From the NCBI GenBank assembly GCA_019828595.1, contig JAHQRK010000001.1, positions 744,001-808,000 of the forward strand: a stretch of 64,000 bases of DNA, given 5' to 3'. The notes beneath the pieces are model-generated. The model was given only the letters and a program-made list of their open reading frames with translations. It was not told the DNA's origin and searched no databases. The stretch's first letter is position 1; every line of letters starts with the position of its first letter. The position numbers and the translations under genes were made by a program. The stretch is from Aphanomyces cochlioides (lineage: Eukaryota; Oomycota; Saprolegniomycetes; Saprolegniales; Verrucalvaceae). Positions 1 to 8,918 of the stretch are shown here, piece after piece.

Positions 1-595
1 TGGAGAGCTTGTGCTTTGGATACGAAAGAATGAAAAACTTGTTTGGAACACGACAAAATATTAATCCAAGCTATCTGGCTGAGGTTGGAATAGTGGCTAC
101 CTCCTTTGATGTCACTACTGTTGATGATGCTGACAATCCTGAGTCGGTACGAATTAATGCCGGTGAATTACATCGATGTTAAGTCTAGTGGCCGTAGGAA
201 TTGTACTGGAAATTGAACACTGAGGAAGATGCTGAACACGATATGACTATTTCATGTGGAACTGAGACTCATCAAACTTTAAACGATGTTGCCGACAATG
301 CTGAGCCAAAAGGGATTCGACAACAGCCCCCAACCATGCACAAAATAAGCGCCGTCTTCCACAGAAGTTCCCCATTGATGAGAAGAAGCCGCGAAAAGAT
401 TTTGCGTCCGTGTATTTGGAAGGTCAAACCAAACTGTTGGAGCTTGAGGACAGGAAATTCGAGCATATGAAAGTTGAACAGGATAGACAAGGACGGGCAA
501 ATTTCATTCGAGACCTTTTGCGAGATGGAAGGACTATGAGTGAGGTAGAACTCGCTGTCCAGCTTGCTTATGGTAGTCTTATGCCAACGGACTAA
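1..595 (+). CDS. Harbinger-associated Myb/SANT-like protein (5' truncated by window edge)
   Basis: A reading frame is open from base 3 and enters an apparent 51-nt intron (147-197, GTACG...CGTAG). It continues to about base 335, and the C-terminal part (Lys-rich, then a helical segment ending in PTD, stop at 595) is in another frame. The join near 335-360 needs either a 1-nt indel or an unseen splice, so the copy may be broken. The C-terminal LLELEDRKFEHMKVEQDRQG stretch is typical of the helical tail of trihelix/Myb-SANT proteins encoded beside PIF/Harbinger transposases. The convergent transposase 40 bp away supports this. Inferred role: DNA-binding partner that brings the transposase to the element ends. 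Confidence 0.45.
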
Positions 596-634
596 TGGAA
601 TATACATATTTTTGATGTTACGGGTGTTGAAAAG

Positions 635-1834
635 TTATTTATTCCAGAATTCCAAGGCAGACGCCTTAATTGTTTCACGATACAACACCGCATTCGCCAT
701 GGTAAAATCTTGGCAATTTTGTCGAAGTGGCTCTCTATCAATCGGTAAGACAACTGTATCCCGACTGCATTGAAGATCGTTTACAAGATTGTGTAAGACA
801 CAACAACCAACAATCCAATCGCACACAAACTCAACATCTTTGAGTTTTCTGATCCGAATTGGAACACCTCGCAAGCTCTGCCAACGACCCTTCAAAATTC
901 CATTGCCGTGCTCGGACACTGCACGACACGACACCAAGTAAGTATTGAAGAGCGTATTGTCAGATTCTGACGCATATGGTAATCGATTGGGAACAATCAT
1001 GTAAAGCGTCATTGCAAAGCCCGAATCGCCAAGTTGGTACTGTCCAGGCGAAAAGTATTTCGTCGGATTCTTGTAAACATCACATGATTTCCAAACGGTT
1101 GAGTCATGTACACTTCCAGGCCACCCAGCAATCACATATCGGATTTGTCGATGACAATCAAATGTCAGCAGCAAGTTGATTGCATAAGTTTTCTTTCTCG
1201 AGAAATATGATTCACCATCCAAGTTAGGATTTTGAAATAAGAAAATATGAGTTCCATCGGTCGATAGTATTCCACCTCGGAAGCCGTACTTTGCAAAATT
1301 GAGATTACTGAGTTGTTCACGTTCAACAGGTTTTGGCCAGTGTATTGATTTAGGAGCCATTTCCTTCAGCGCAATCAATACGCGTTTTGTGTAAAGCATC
1401 ACTGTTCCATACCCAACGCCTTTAGCTCTTGCAATCAATCCACCTGACGCTCCACTCCCAAAATGTCCAAGCCGATGAAGTGCACAAGCCACTTGTAGCC
1501 ACAGAGGATTTTGTTTGTTGAATGTTGGGGTTGAAAATACATCAGCGTTCTCCAGTTTGTCCACCAAAAACGCAAACGTCTCATGACACACGCGAACTTC
1601 TTGTAGAAATTCCCGGACACGTAAGTAGGGAAGGACAGACAATTGTTCAAAGCTTCTCGACAGTATTCGCCGCTCGTACATGTAACGTATTGACTCAAGA
1701 GCAAACCTCAGATGGCAGAGCTCACCAATCTGGTGGCGCGACTCGCATTTCATGAGAGGGTCATAGAGAGCAATAAAGAGAGTAGCTGTGTGGATGGACG
1801 CAAGGATGGACGCCTTCTCTGACACTCTCGGCAT
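635..1834 (-). CDS. PIF/Harbinger DDE transposase (HARBI1-like)
   Basis: An uninterrupted 399-residue frame. The middle and C-terminal part carry the DDE_Tnp_4 signature: TDGTHI (first Asp), then RYVIAGWPGSVHDSTVW, GDSGF (second Asp), and SEHGNGILKGRW (catalytic Glu) followed by a helical end with CVLHNL. The N-terminal half is helical, like HARBI1. The family cuts and pastes DNA with 3-bp target duplications. The frame has no stops or shifts, so the protein may still be functional; the neighbouring partner gene looks less intact. No convincing terminal inverted repeats were found by eye. Confidence 0.85.
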   Translation of the reverse strand: MPRVSEKASILASIHTATLFIALYDPLMKCESRHQIGELCHLRFALESIRYMYERRILSRSFEQLSVLPYLRVREFLQEVRVCHETFAFLVDKLENADVFSTPTFNKQNPLWLQVACALHRLGHFGSGASGGLIARAKGVGYGTVMLYTKRVLIALKEMAPKSIHWPKPVEREQLSNLNFAKYGFRGGILSTDGTHIFLFQNPNLDGESYFSRKKTYAINLLLTFDCHRQIRYVIAGWPGSVHDSTVWKSCDVYKNPTKYFSPGQYQLGDSGFAMTLYMIVPNRLPYASESDNTLFNTYLVSCRAVSEHGNGILKGRWQSLRGVPIRIRKLKDVEFVCDWIVGCCVLHNLVNDLQCSRDTVVLPIDREPLRQNCQDFTMANAVLYRETIKASALEFWNK

Positions 1835-1980
1835 TGTGCTTCTTCGTCACACCAAGAATGAGCTTTGATTCCCAAGCAGATGTCTGTGTTTTGTGCTGAA
1901 CTTTTCATACAAAATTGTCGCTTCTAAATTTAAAAAAATATCGTGAAAAGCGAGGTCACCTGAGAGCTTTGATTACCCCT

Positions 1981-2003
1981 ATTTTGTTTCGACGAAACAA
2001 AAT
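1981..2003. repeat. Perfect short hairpin
   Basis: Eleven-base arms ATTTTGTTTCG / CGAAACAAAAT are separated by one base. The hairpin lies between the transposase gene and the first copy of the inverted repeat pair. No poly-U tract or gene end explains it. Confidence 0.6.
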
Positions 2004-2099
2004 CAGTCTTATTGCCATTTTGATACTTTTGAGATACGAATGAGACGCTATGGGGGGGTGTCTGAGATGCAATTTGAGCAATCTAACACCCCTCAACTC

Positions 2100-2605
2100 G
2101 CAGTATTGATGTGGCCCTGCCATGAGGGGGCGTCGATGGGGGGAAATCTCGAAAAAAATCTTTTTTGAGATTTTTGTATATTTGGATTCCTTGTTTCATG
2201 CACTTTCCAGTCAAAGCATCTGTTTCTTCTGAATTTGACAATAAAGTCATGAAAAAGGACTTCAAAGTTTGAATAAATCAAATTGTGATATGTTTAAAAC
2301 AAGTTCAGAACTGTGTGACACACCTATGTCAACTAGACCGATTTTATTTTGAGCTCTTGTTTCAATGTCTTCATTGAGGGCTGCTCTTGACGTGAATTGT
2401 TGTGGTCGGTAGTCATCGTCCACATCAGAGCAGATTTCATACTCTATCGCCACCGACGCCTCCTTCTCTTCTTCGGACATTCGGTGGCCACCTTCACAAA
2501 TGTTTAAAACACACTGCCCATCAATCAGGAGAGCTTGAACTGTTTTTTTTCGTTTCCTCGAAAATAAGTTTTCAAAAGGTAAAACCTTTGAAGCTATTTA
2601 TTGTT
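2100..2605 (-). repeat. Accessory repeat, copy 1 (inverted relative to copy 2)
   Basis: Read on the minus strand this segment matches 6155-6605 on the plus strand in the same order: a GCTTCAAAG...GAGGAAACG leader, TTTTAAACA, a short acidic frame starting MSEEE (2480 downward) that contains YRPQQF, then AATCCAAATATACAAA and a C-rich stretch. The identity is moderate and patchy, so both copies are old. The acidic frame resembles the N-terminus of a transposase-derived protein (piggyBac-like is one guess), but no catalytic part follows. Confidence 0.55.
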
Positions 2606-2674
2606 GATTTGATACGAATTTCCAGACCCCGTTCAATCGAATCACGCCGGCGGATCGATTCACTAATCGACGCC

Positions 2675-2709
2675 ATTGGCTAATAAATATTTTGGGCGAT
2701 TGTGATTGG
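2675..2709. promoter_or_regulatory. Pair of ATTGGCT (CCAAT) boxes upstream of the Crinkler gene
   Basis: Two ATTGGCT boxes lie at 2675 and 2705, about 240-270 bp before the Crinkler start, and CCAATC/ATTGG follow at 2811-2824. The same motif recurs before many genes in this window, so it is probably an NF-Y-type promoter element. Confidence 0.4.
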
Positions 2710-2943
2710 CTGAATAAAATTTGAGAGAAAGTACAGTTCCCATGAGAGAAAGTACTGTTCTAATTTTCATTCATCCAATGTATTGGCGCGACTGGAGATT
2801 GATACAAAAAACCAATCCAAATTGGGAAATTTCTAGCGAATCCACAATATCTCGACTATTAATTTTGCCAGGCTCACCGATTTTGTAAACGACAGTCCGG
2901 ATATGCACAATGTTTTCCGGTTTTGTATCTTCCATTCCTCAAA

Positions 2944-4065
2944 ATGGTTGTGCTTTTCTGCGCTGTTGTCCGTGAAGAGCGATGCTTCAATGTGGAGGTC
3001 GGCTATGAAAACAACGTTTATTTTCTCAAGCAGAAGATCAAACAAGAAATTGTCTATCCAGGTCGAGCCCTAGACTTGGACCTCTATCTGGCTTTGGAGA
3101 ATGGGAAATGGCTCATAGCTGATGCCGTTGAGAAGGGAGAGTTGACCAAGACAATCCAAGAACTCGCACAAAGAGACAAACGCCTCCTTTCAGAAGTTGC
3201 AATTGGAGAGTACTTTGTTGGAAAAGAGGAGGAGAAGAAACCGGTCATCGCTCCGGGTCAATCCATGTTCTGGTGGTTGCCCCTGAATATGACACAGTTG
3301 GCTCCATGGGTTCTGGCAAGAGAGACTTTCTCCAACTTAGGGGGGGGCATTGTTGAGGACGTTATTGAGGGGGTCGGGTCATTAATGAAGAAGCAAAGGA
3401 CTGGAGGAACATCCTGGCAAATTTCGAAGTTATCAACAACCAAGATCAATCAACTCGGTTACCAGAGTGAACTTGTACCCTTGTCGGCAATTGATGATGT
3501 CTCCTTGTTACCTGATCATCCCGAATTCAATTGGACTCCTGGTATTCCCGAGAGCAATCGGATACATGTGGAAGGTTATAAGGAATACTTTGCCGCAGTT
3601 CTGAAGGACACAAAACATCTCTCCATTAAGACTGAACTCAACCTTGACGTGCCTGTTGGAAAATCCCAGCGTTTGCTGAAGGGCAAACCCGATTTGTGTA
3701 TAATTCGAGATAAATGCTTACTGCGCAATGAAATCGCGATGGTGATCGAGCTGAAAGCTGGTAGCAAAGAAGAAACGCTGTCAGCTGCTAATTTTGCTCC
3801 GACCATGGGATATTTTCTTGTAGCGAATACTCTCTTCGAGTGTGAAAAGAATCGACCCTCTCCAATCGGACTATTAACGAATCTGAACGACGCATGGTGC
3901 TTTGTCTGGTTGAATCCAGAAGGCAAAATTTGTTATGCTTACACGAACGAACACAATGAACTACTTGATCGCAAGACGGCATTGTACTACATGCGAAAGC
4001 ACTGCAATATGTCAATTCCTGTATTCAAGACCAAGCTCTCTCAATGCGCAACGTTGGTCACGTAA
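2944..4065 (+). CDS. Crinkler (CRN) family effector-like protein, LYLA type
   Basis: A 373-residue intronless frame. The first ~100 residues fit the ubiquitin-like CRN header: MVVLFCAVV start, LDLYLALENGKWL (the LFLAK-equivalent), then the Lys/Leu-rich DWL-like segment. No classical signal peptide is seen, as in many saprolegnian CRNs. The C-terminal half carries GKPDL...MVIELKAG, a PD-(D/E)XK nuclease-like motif known from CRN toxin domains. The conserved HVLVVxPE-type motif expected at the header-domain junction is absent from this frame; it is readable in another frame at 3264-3290, between a 1-nt loss near 3262 and an eight-G run at 3340-3347. The start was chosen at 2944 because it begins the conserved header. 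Family members act inside host cells; activity of this copy is uncertain. Confidence 0.8.
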   Translation: MVVLFCAVVREERCFNVEVGYENNVYFLKQKIKQEIVYPGRALDLDLYLALENGKWLIADAVEKGELTKTIQELAQRDKRLLSEVAIGEYFVGKEEEKKPVIAPGQSMFWWLPLNMTQLAPWVLARETFSNLGGGIVEDVIEGVGSLMKKQRTGGTSWQISKLSTTKINQLGYQSELVPLSAIDDVSLLPDHPEFNWTPGIPESNRIHVEGYKEYFAAVLKDTKHLSIKTELNLDVPVGKSQRLLKGKPDLCIIRDKCLLRNEIAMVIELKAGSKEETLSAANFAPTMGYFLVANTLFECEKNRPSPIGLLTNLNDAWCFVWLNPEGKICYAYTNEHNELLDRKTALYYMRKHCNMSIPVFKTKLSQCATLVT

Positions 4066-6154
4066 CCCCCCGAGATCCACACGTTGTTTTCGGATCGATT
4101 CCTGCCGGTATCTTGGAAAAGTACTCAGTTGAGTACGACGACAACATGGCGGATGTGTTGGAGACCGACGAGGGGGGGTCTGCAAACAAAACATGCAACG
4201 TCCTTCTCTAAATCCTTAGTTACTCAACTCGATCTCGCAATAATGAACTCAATGGGTCGATGCATGTCTTGGGCTTTAAAACTTTACGGAGCTTGGAAAG
4301 AGAGTTAGTCATCTCTAGCTATGTGACTATTTCAATGCCTCCTACAGCTCTATGACCTCTATACTTTAGATATTCCTTTAAAGCTTCCTCTGCGAGCATT
4401 GTTGAATGGGGAGGGCTACGACTGGGATATTATGGGCGACTTATCTGTGCTTGTCGACTCAGAAAGGACGAAGTAGAAACCCCAAAATGCAAGTATAGAG
4501 GTTGTGCTCGCTTCATTGCAAGATGTCATCAAACCACACTTCTAACGACCTAAATCAATAACTAGTTAGCTCAAGTATAAGTGCTGGATAAGTGTTTTCA
4601 GTAGCAGGGGGATAATCACCCCCATGTATTCAAGTCTTTGGATTCTCATTGATGCATCCTTAGCTTAGAATTCAGGCACACATCATATACATCAATATCC
4701 CCTCTACCTCAGAAAATAACGATTGGTTCCCAGAGATCTATGGCCAGCGATGCTAGAATACAGTGTACTGAACGATGAGTTGAAAGCATTCGGGGGAACG
4801 TGGATAGTTAAGAATGATAAGAGTAGATAGAACGAATACCAATAACTTCTCATACCACCCGCCTTCGTTCACACTGTCTTGGAATAGCAACAGTGGACGT
4901 TCATCAACGGCAGTCTCTTTACCGTAAAGTAAAAAATGCCGACATCCCGAGTCAACGAAGGGGGTCTCGTCCGATCCTCAAAGTTTTTGGTATCGTCTAC
5001 TTTGGAGATTCGTTTCTATGAGATGTCGAAGCGATTGCGAAACACCACTGCATTTGAAGTCCCAATTGAATTTCCGCCATTCATGTACTCGTAGACAATT
5101 TTTCAATTGATGTCGTCTTTCGCGTGTTGCCCGTCCAACTTACAATTTTTTACACTTCCCCCCGACTGCAGGCCTCGTCAACAGCAGCGTCAAGGAGAAA
5201 TCTTCCTTCTCGCTGGACATGGTGGCGTGCTCCAGCCCCATTTGAGATACTCTGGTTTCGTGATGTTTCTCTTGTCAAATGGAGCACATCTCGCATGTCA
5301 GATTCTCCATCTCCATTCAATCTTTCCATCACTAGCCAACATGAGTCCAGGGACAATTCTTGTTATAGGTTGAACAATTTTGAGAATACAAGGATATGAT
5401 TGGCTATAAATTTGTCAGGTTTGTAGAAGTTTCACACTATCGAAATTGATAGTGTGCAACTCCTATAACGCTCCCTCCTTTCGACACAATGGGTCTTGTG
5501 GACCATTGATATTCCGGAGCTACGTAGTCAATCTTGTGTAAGCATCATCCTTAAGTTGCACCGTAACATCGTCGGCATGACTTGACTTGGCAGGTTACCA
5601 AATGAGCAACCCTTGGTCGACCTATAAAAGGTCTGTCAGCTCAGCTCCTATTTCAAGTGTTTTTATTGGTAGAATATGACTTCCTATATGATGGCATATC
5701 ATATTGTGATTTCCGTCCAAATTTGCCAATTTCAGGCGATATTTCCAATCGCCTGCAAATCGACCAGACGATATGATTGGCTAAAAATAATTTTACTTTC
5801 AATTGATTGGCTGAAAACTGACCTAAGCTTGTGTGAAAAAATGCTGGGGGTGGCAAATAATCTCTATGACTCTGAATGACTTCGCAGGGCGACCTCATCT
5901 CGTAGAGCATTCCACATTACTCAGCGCTCTTCACGTTGAGCGGAGAGGTCACTGGCCTCTCCAGCGCAGCGACAATGCTCCATCGATTTCGTGTACCGTC
6001 CCGATCACGACTTCAACAAGAGTCAAAAATAACCTTCTAAAATGGATATTTGCATTATATTTCAGAGGTCTGGCGATTCGCCGGCGATTGATTCAACCAA
6101 TCGCAGGAGGAAAATTTGAGTAGAACACACAACAAACAAAATCGGTCTTCCTCT
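4066..6154. other. Gene-free accessory stretch
   Basis: I see no supported gene here. Short frames have no recognisable motifs. The stretch holds ATTGGCT boxes at 5396, 5776 and 5806, a perfect inverted repeat at 5433-5456, and AT-rich DNA. It separates the open Crinkler gene from repeat copy 2. Confidence 0.5.
5433..5456. repeat. Perfect inverted repeat CACACTATC / GATAGTGTG
   Basis: Nine-base arms flank a 6-nt centre, itself near-symmetric. It lies in gene-free DNA, 30 bp after an ATTGGCTATAAA box. It could be a protein-binding site or the relic of a small element. Confidence 0.6.
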
Positions 6155-6605
6155 ATAATTTTGTTCTCAAGAAAAACGGCTTCAAAGTTTTCGACCTCTA
6201 TAAACTTGTAATCGAGAAACGATAAAAAAAACAAAAGAGGTTGTTTTAAACACAGCTAGTGGCTCTGAGTGCACACCGATGTCAGCAAGTGACGAAGAGT
6301 TCAAGCTGGGCAGCGGGAAGGATAGTCCCGACGACAGTGGAAACGAAAGTGAAGACAACGTTTACGAGCCTCAACAATTCGTCCGACATGGTACTCCTCA
6401 TTGACCTTACAAATCAAAATCAGACTTAACGACATCTGTTTTATACAGCGTTGTAAACACTGTTCAAAAAGCATTTTCATATAAAAGATGGGCTTAATGT
6501 TAAAAACAAATGCTACAGATGCTTAGAGCACATGACGAGGATTCCAAACATACAAATATCTCAAAAATGACCTTCGGAAGATTTTGCCGATCCGGCCCCC
6601 CAGCG
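6155..6605 (+). repeat. Accessory repeat, copy 2
   Basis: The plus-strand counterpart of 2605-2100. It contains the GGCTTCAAAG...GAGAAACG leader, GTTTTAAACA, a short acidic frame from 6281 (MSASDEEF..., including EPQQF), then ATTCCAAACATACAAATATCTC and a CCGGCCCCCC stretch. Together the two copies form an inverted pair around the open Crinkler gene. Confidence 0.55.
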
Positions 6606-6839
6606 CGGTATCTCCATGACTATTGAGAATTTGGGGACACGCAATAGCTCAAAATGAAGCTCTTGATATGCACAACATGTCTATATGGATAGTACCAAAC
6701 TGTCTGATTGTCAATAAGTCTGATTTCGTTTGGCTGGCCGTCATATATCATGCGTTCGCGGTGGTTGACTGTAACGATTTCTGTGAGGTCAGTCCCGCAG
6801 CTTTAATTTTTGGCTTGAGCACGCTTCATTTTCCAGCCG

Positions 6840-7030
6840 GGTTGGCAAACTTGGGAGGACATTGTTGAGGGCGTTGTTGAGAGAGTAATGAAGAAGCGGA
6901 AGACTGAAAGAACGCCATGGCAAATGTCGAAATTATCGGTAGACAAGATCAACCAACTCGGCTACAGTGTACATGACTACGACTGATCTCGAATTTGACG
7001 TGCATGTTGGAAAACCGCAGCGTATGCAAC
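6840..7030 (+). pseudogene. Crinkler middle-region fragment
   Basis: Plus-strand translation matches the centre of the intact Crinkler protein: the NLG..IVEGVVERVMKK segment, then MSKLSVDKINQLGY, then FDVHVGKPQRM. It has no header and no nuclease end. It abuts a Crinkler header lying on the opposite strand, so an inversion or recombination joined two partial copies near 7030. Confidence 0.7.
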
Positions 7031-7413
7031 AGGTAGTGTTCTTCTTAACAGCCATGGAACCCGCTGCATCATGCTCTGGGGCAACGACCAAAATGTGAAC
7101 TTGATGTGGATCGATCGTCGGCTCGTTCTCATCTTGTTGCTCAACAAAGAAAGTTCAAACTTGATCACTTGAAATGAGGCGTTTGTCTTTTTTAAGTTCT
7201 TTGATTGTCTCGATCAAGTCTCCCTTCTCAACTGCTCGAGCCCCGAGCCATTCGCCATTCTTATGCGAGAAAGAAGTCCAAGTGCAAGTGTGATCGCGGA
7301 TAGACAAGTACTTCCTTGACCTTGGTCTGGACAGCACTCACGTCCTCGTCAAGGCTAATCTCCACATAGAAGCATCGTTCATCACCGACGACAGCACAGC
7401 AAAGAAGCGCTAT
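7030..7413 (-). pseudogene. Crinkler header fragment with lost start codon
   Basis: Minus-strand translation gives a CRN header (LLCCAVVGDERCFYVE, then a FFLA-type motif, KNGEWL). Further on it gives a well preserved HILVVAPE motif near 7085-7105. The position matching the initiator Met is ATA (7413-7411), and frame changes occur near 7270 and 7160. The copy ends at the inverted fragment near 7030. Not expected to make a normal protein. Confidence 0.7.
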
Positions 7414-7739
7414 TTCCAAATCTGACGTTGCAGTCACCTGGGATGCAGTGAAGAATATAAGGTTGCAGTTGCTTTCAAGCATGTTAGATGATATTTCCTC
7501 GTATGAACTAGCCATGGACTGTTGGTGCTCTTTGGGCAGAATAGAATCATTTTGAATTCGCTTCCTTCACATTTTGACGCAATACGAAACGTGCCCGGCT
7601 TTCGCCAAGATTCAGAGACGCCACAGACTACGATGCATGATGTCCTCCATTTGAGAGCAGAAACCAGAGTGTGGCTGGAGCCCGCCACGATTAGTTCTTG
7701 ACGCTGCGGTTGATGAGACCCACAGAGCGCGGCAGCAAG

Positions 7740-8771
7740 TGTCGACAACATGTCTGAGGTACAAACTGGACGGGCAACGTGAGGTGCAGTGTTTCCGCAT
7801 GTAATATCGCCGTCTTGCGATCAAGTGGTTCATCTTTCTTCTTCGTGGACGCGTAACAAATTATTCCTCCAAAGTCACCCAGAAAAAGCACCATGCTTCG
7901 TCAAGAGTCCGATCGGAGGGGAGAGCTATTTTCCACAGCTAAAATGGGTATTCGCTGCAAGAAAATATCCCATCGTCTGAGCAAAGTTTGCTCCTGGCAG
8001 CGTTTCTTCTCTGCTGCCTGGTCTCACCTCAATCACCATAACGACTCCATTGCGAGTAAAACTTTCTTTTGGAACGACATACAAATCGGCTATGCCCTTC
8101 GGCAAACGCTGCCAACACTAATGCCCAGGTTGAAGTCTGTCTTGATCTAGAGATGTTTCGTCTCCTTCAGAACTACCGCAATGAATTCCTTGTAACCTTA
8201 CACGTGTGCCCGATTGCTCTCGGACTTGTCATCGTTCCACTTTGATTCGGGATAATCGAGTTCCAACCAACGGACAGAGATTTGTACCCAAGTTGTTTGA
8301 TCTTGTCCGTCGATAACTTCGAATACGACCAGGATGCTCCATCAGTTCCTTGCTTCTTCATGGCTGACTCGCCCCTTTCAACAACGTTCTCCCCAAGTTG
8401 GAGCAAGCTCTCTTTACACCACGCACGGAACTTGCTGTGCCATATTCTGGGGCAACCACTAGAACTTGACCTGGAGCGATGACCGATTTCTTCTCCTAAT
8501 CTTGTCCAACAAAACAAGTTCCAACTGTACGCACTTCAGCGAGGAGATCGTCGTTTCTCGCAAGGTCATTGATTGTTTCTCCCTTGACAATGACTCGAGA
8601 CTTGAGCCACTCTCCATTCTTCAACGCCAGATAGAGGTCTAAGTCTGCGGCTCGACCTGGATAGGCATGTCCATCCTCGATCTTCGTCTTGAGAAGATAA
8701 ACGCCGTCCTCAAGGCCAATCTTCAATCTCCACTGTGAAGAATCGCTCTTCACGGACAGCAGCACAACCAT
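7740..8771 (-). pseudogene. Crinkler pseudogene, near full length
   Basis: It starts at 8771 with MVVLLSV and a LYLALKNGEWL header. An in-frame TAG at 8498-8496 interrupts the frame, followed by VLVVAPE (in frame with the header). A frame change precedes the LGENVVERGESAMKK segment. The nuclease-like part, with a VMVIEVRPG match to the ExK region, runs from about 8110 to 7950. More shifts occur near 7910 and 7850 before the CYAS...LDRKTAI segment. It is collinear with the open Crinkler gene but broken at least four times. Confidence 0.75.
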
Positions 8772-8918
8772 TTTCAAAAATGAAAAGACATTTGCGACGA
8801 AGCTCACTGGAGATTGATTCGGACATTTCTTGGATTCTACACCGATCTCATGCCGTGTCCAAGCTCGAGTTGGCGACTCCTTTCGGGATTAAATGGTAAA
8901 GAGAGCTCTTGTTACATC

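Larger units (their letters stand above)
1..1860. mobile_element. PIF/Harbinger DNA transposon, left end outside window
   Basis: The convergent Myb/SANT-like and DDE transposase genes make up the standard two-gene content of a Harbinger element. The right boundary is a guess placed just beyond the transposase start; no terminal repeat or TWA target duplication could be identified. Confidence 0.5.

Noticed and set aside
2050..2092. GGGGTGT...ACACCCC as transposon terminal repeats
   Set aside because: The arms are only seven bases and low in complexity, and no flanking duplication is visible.
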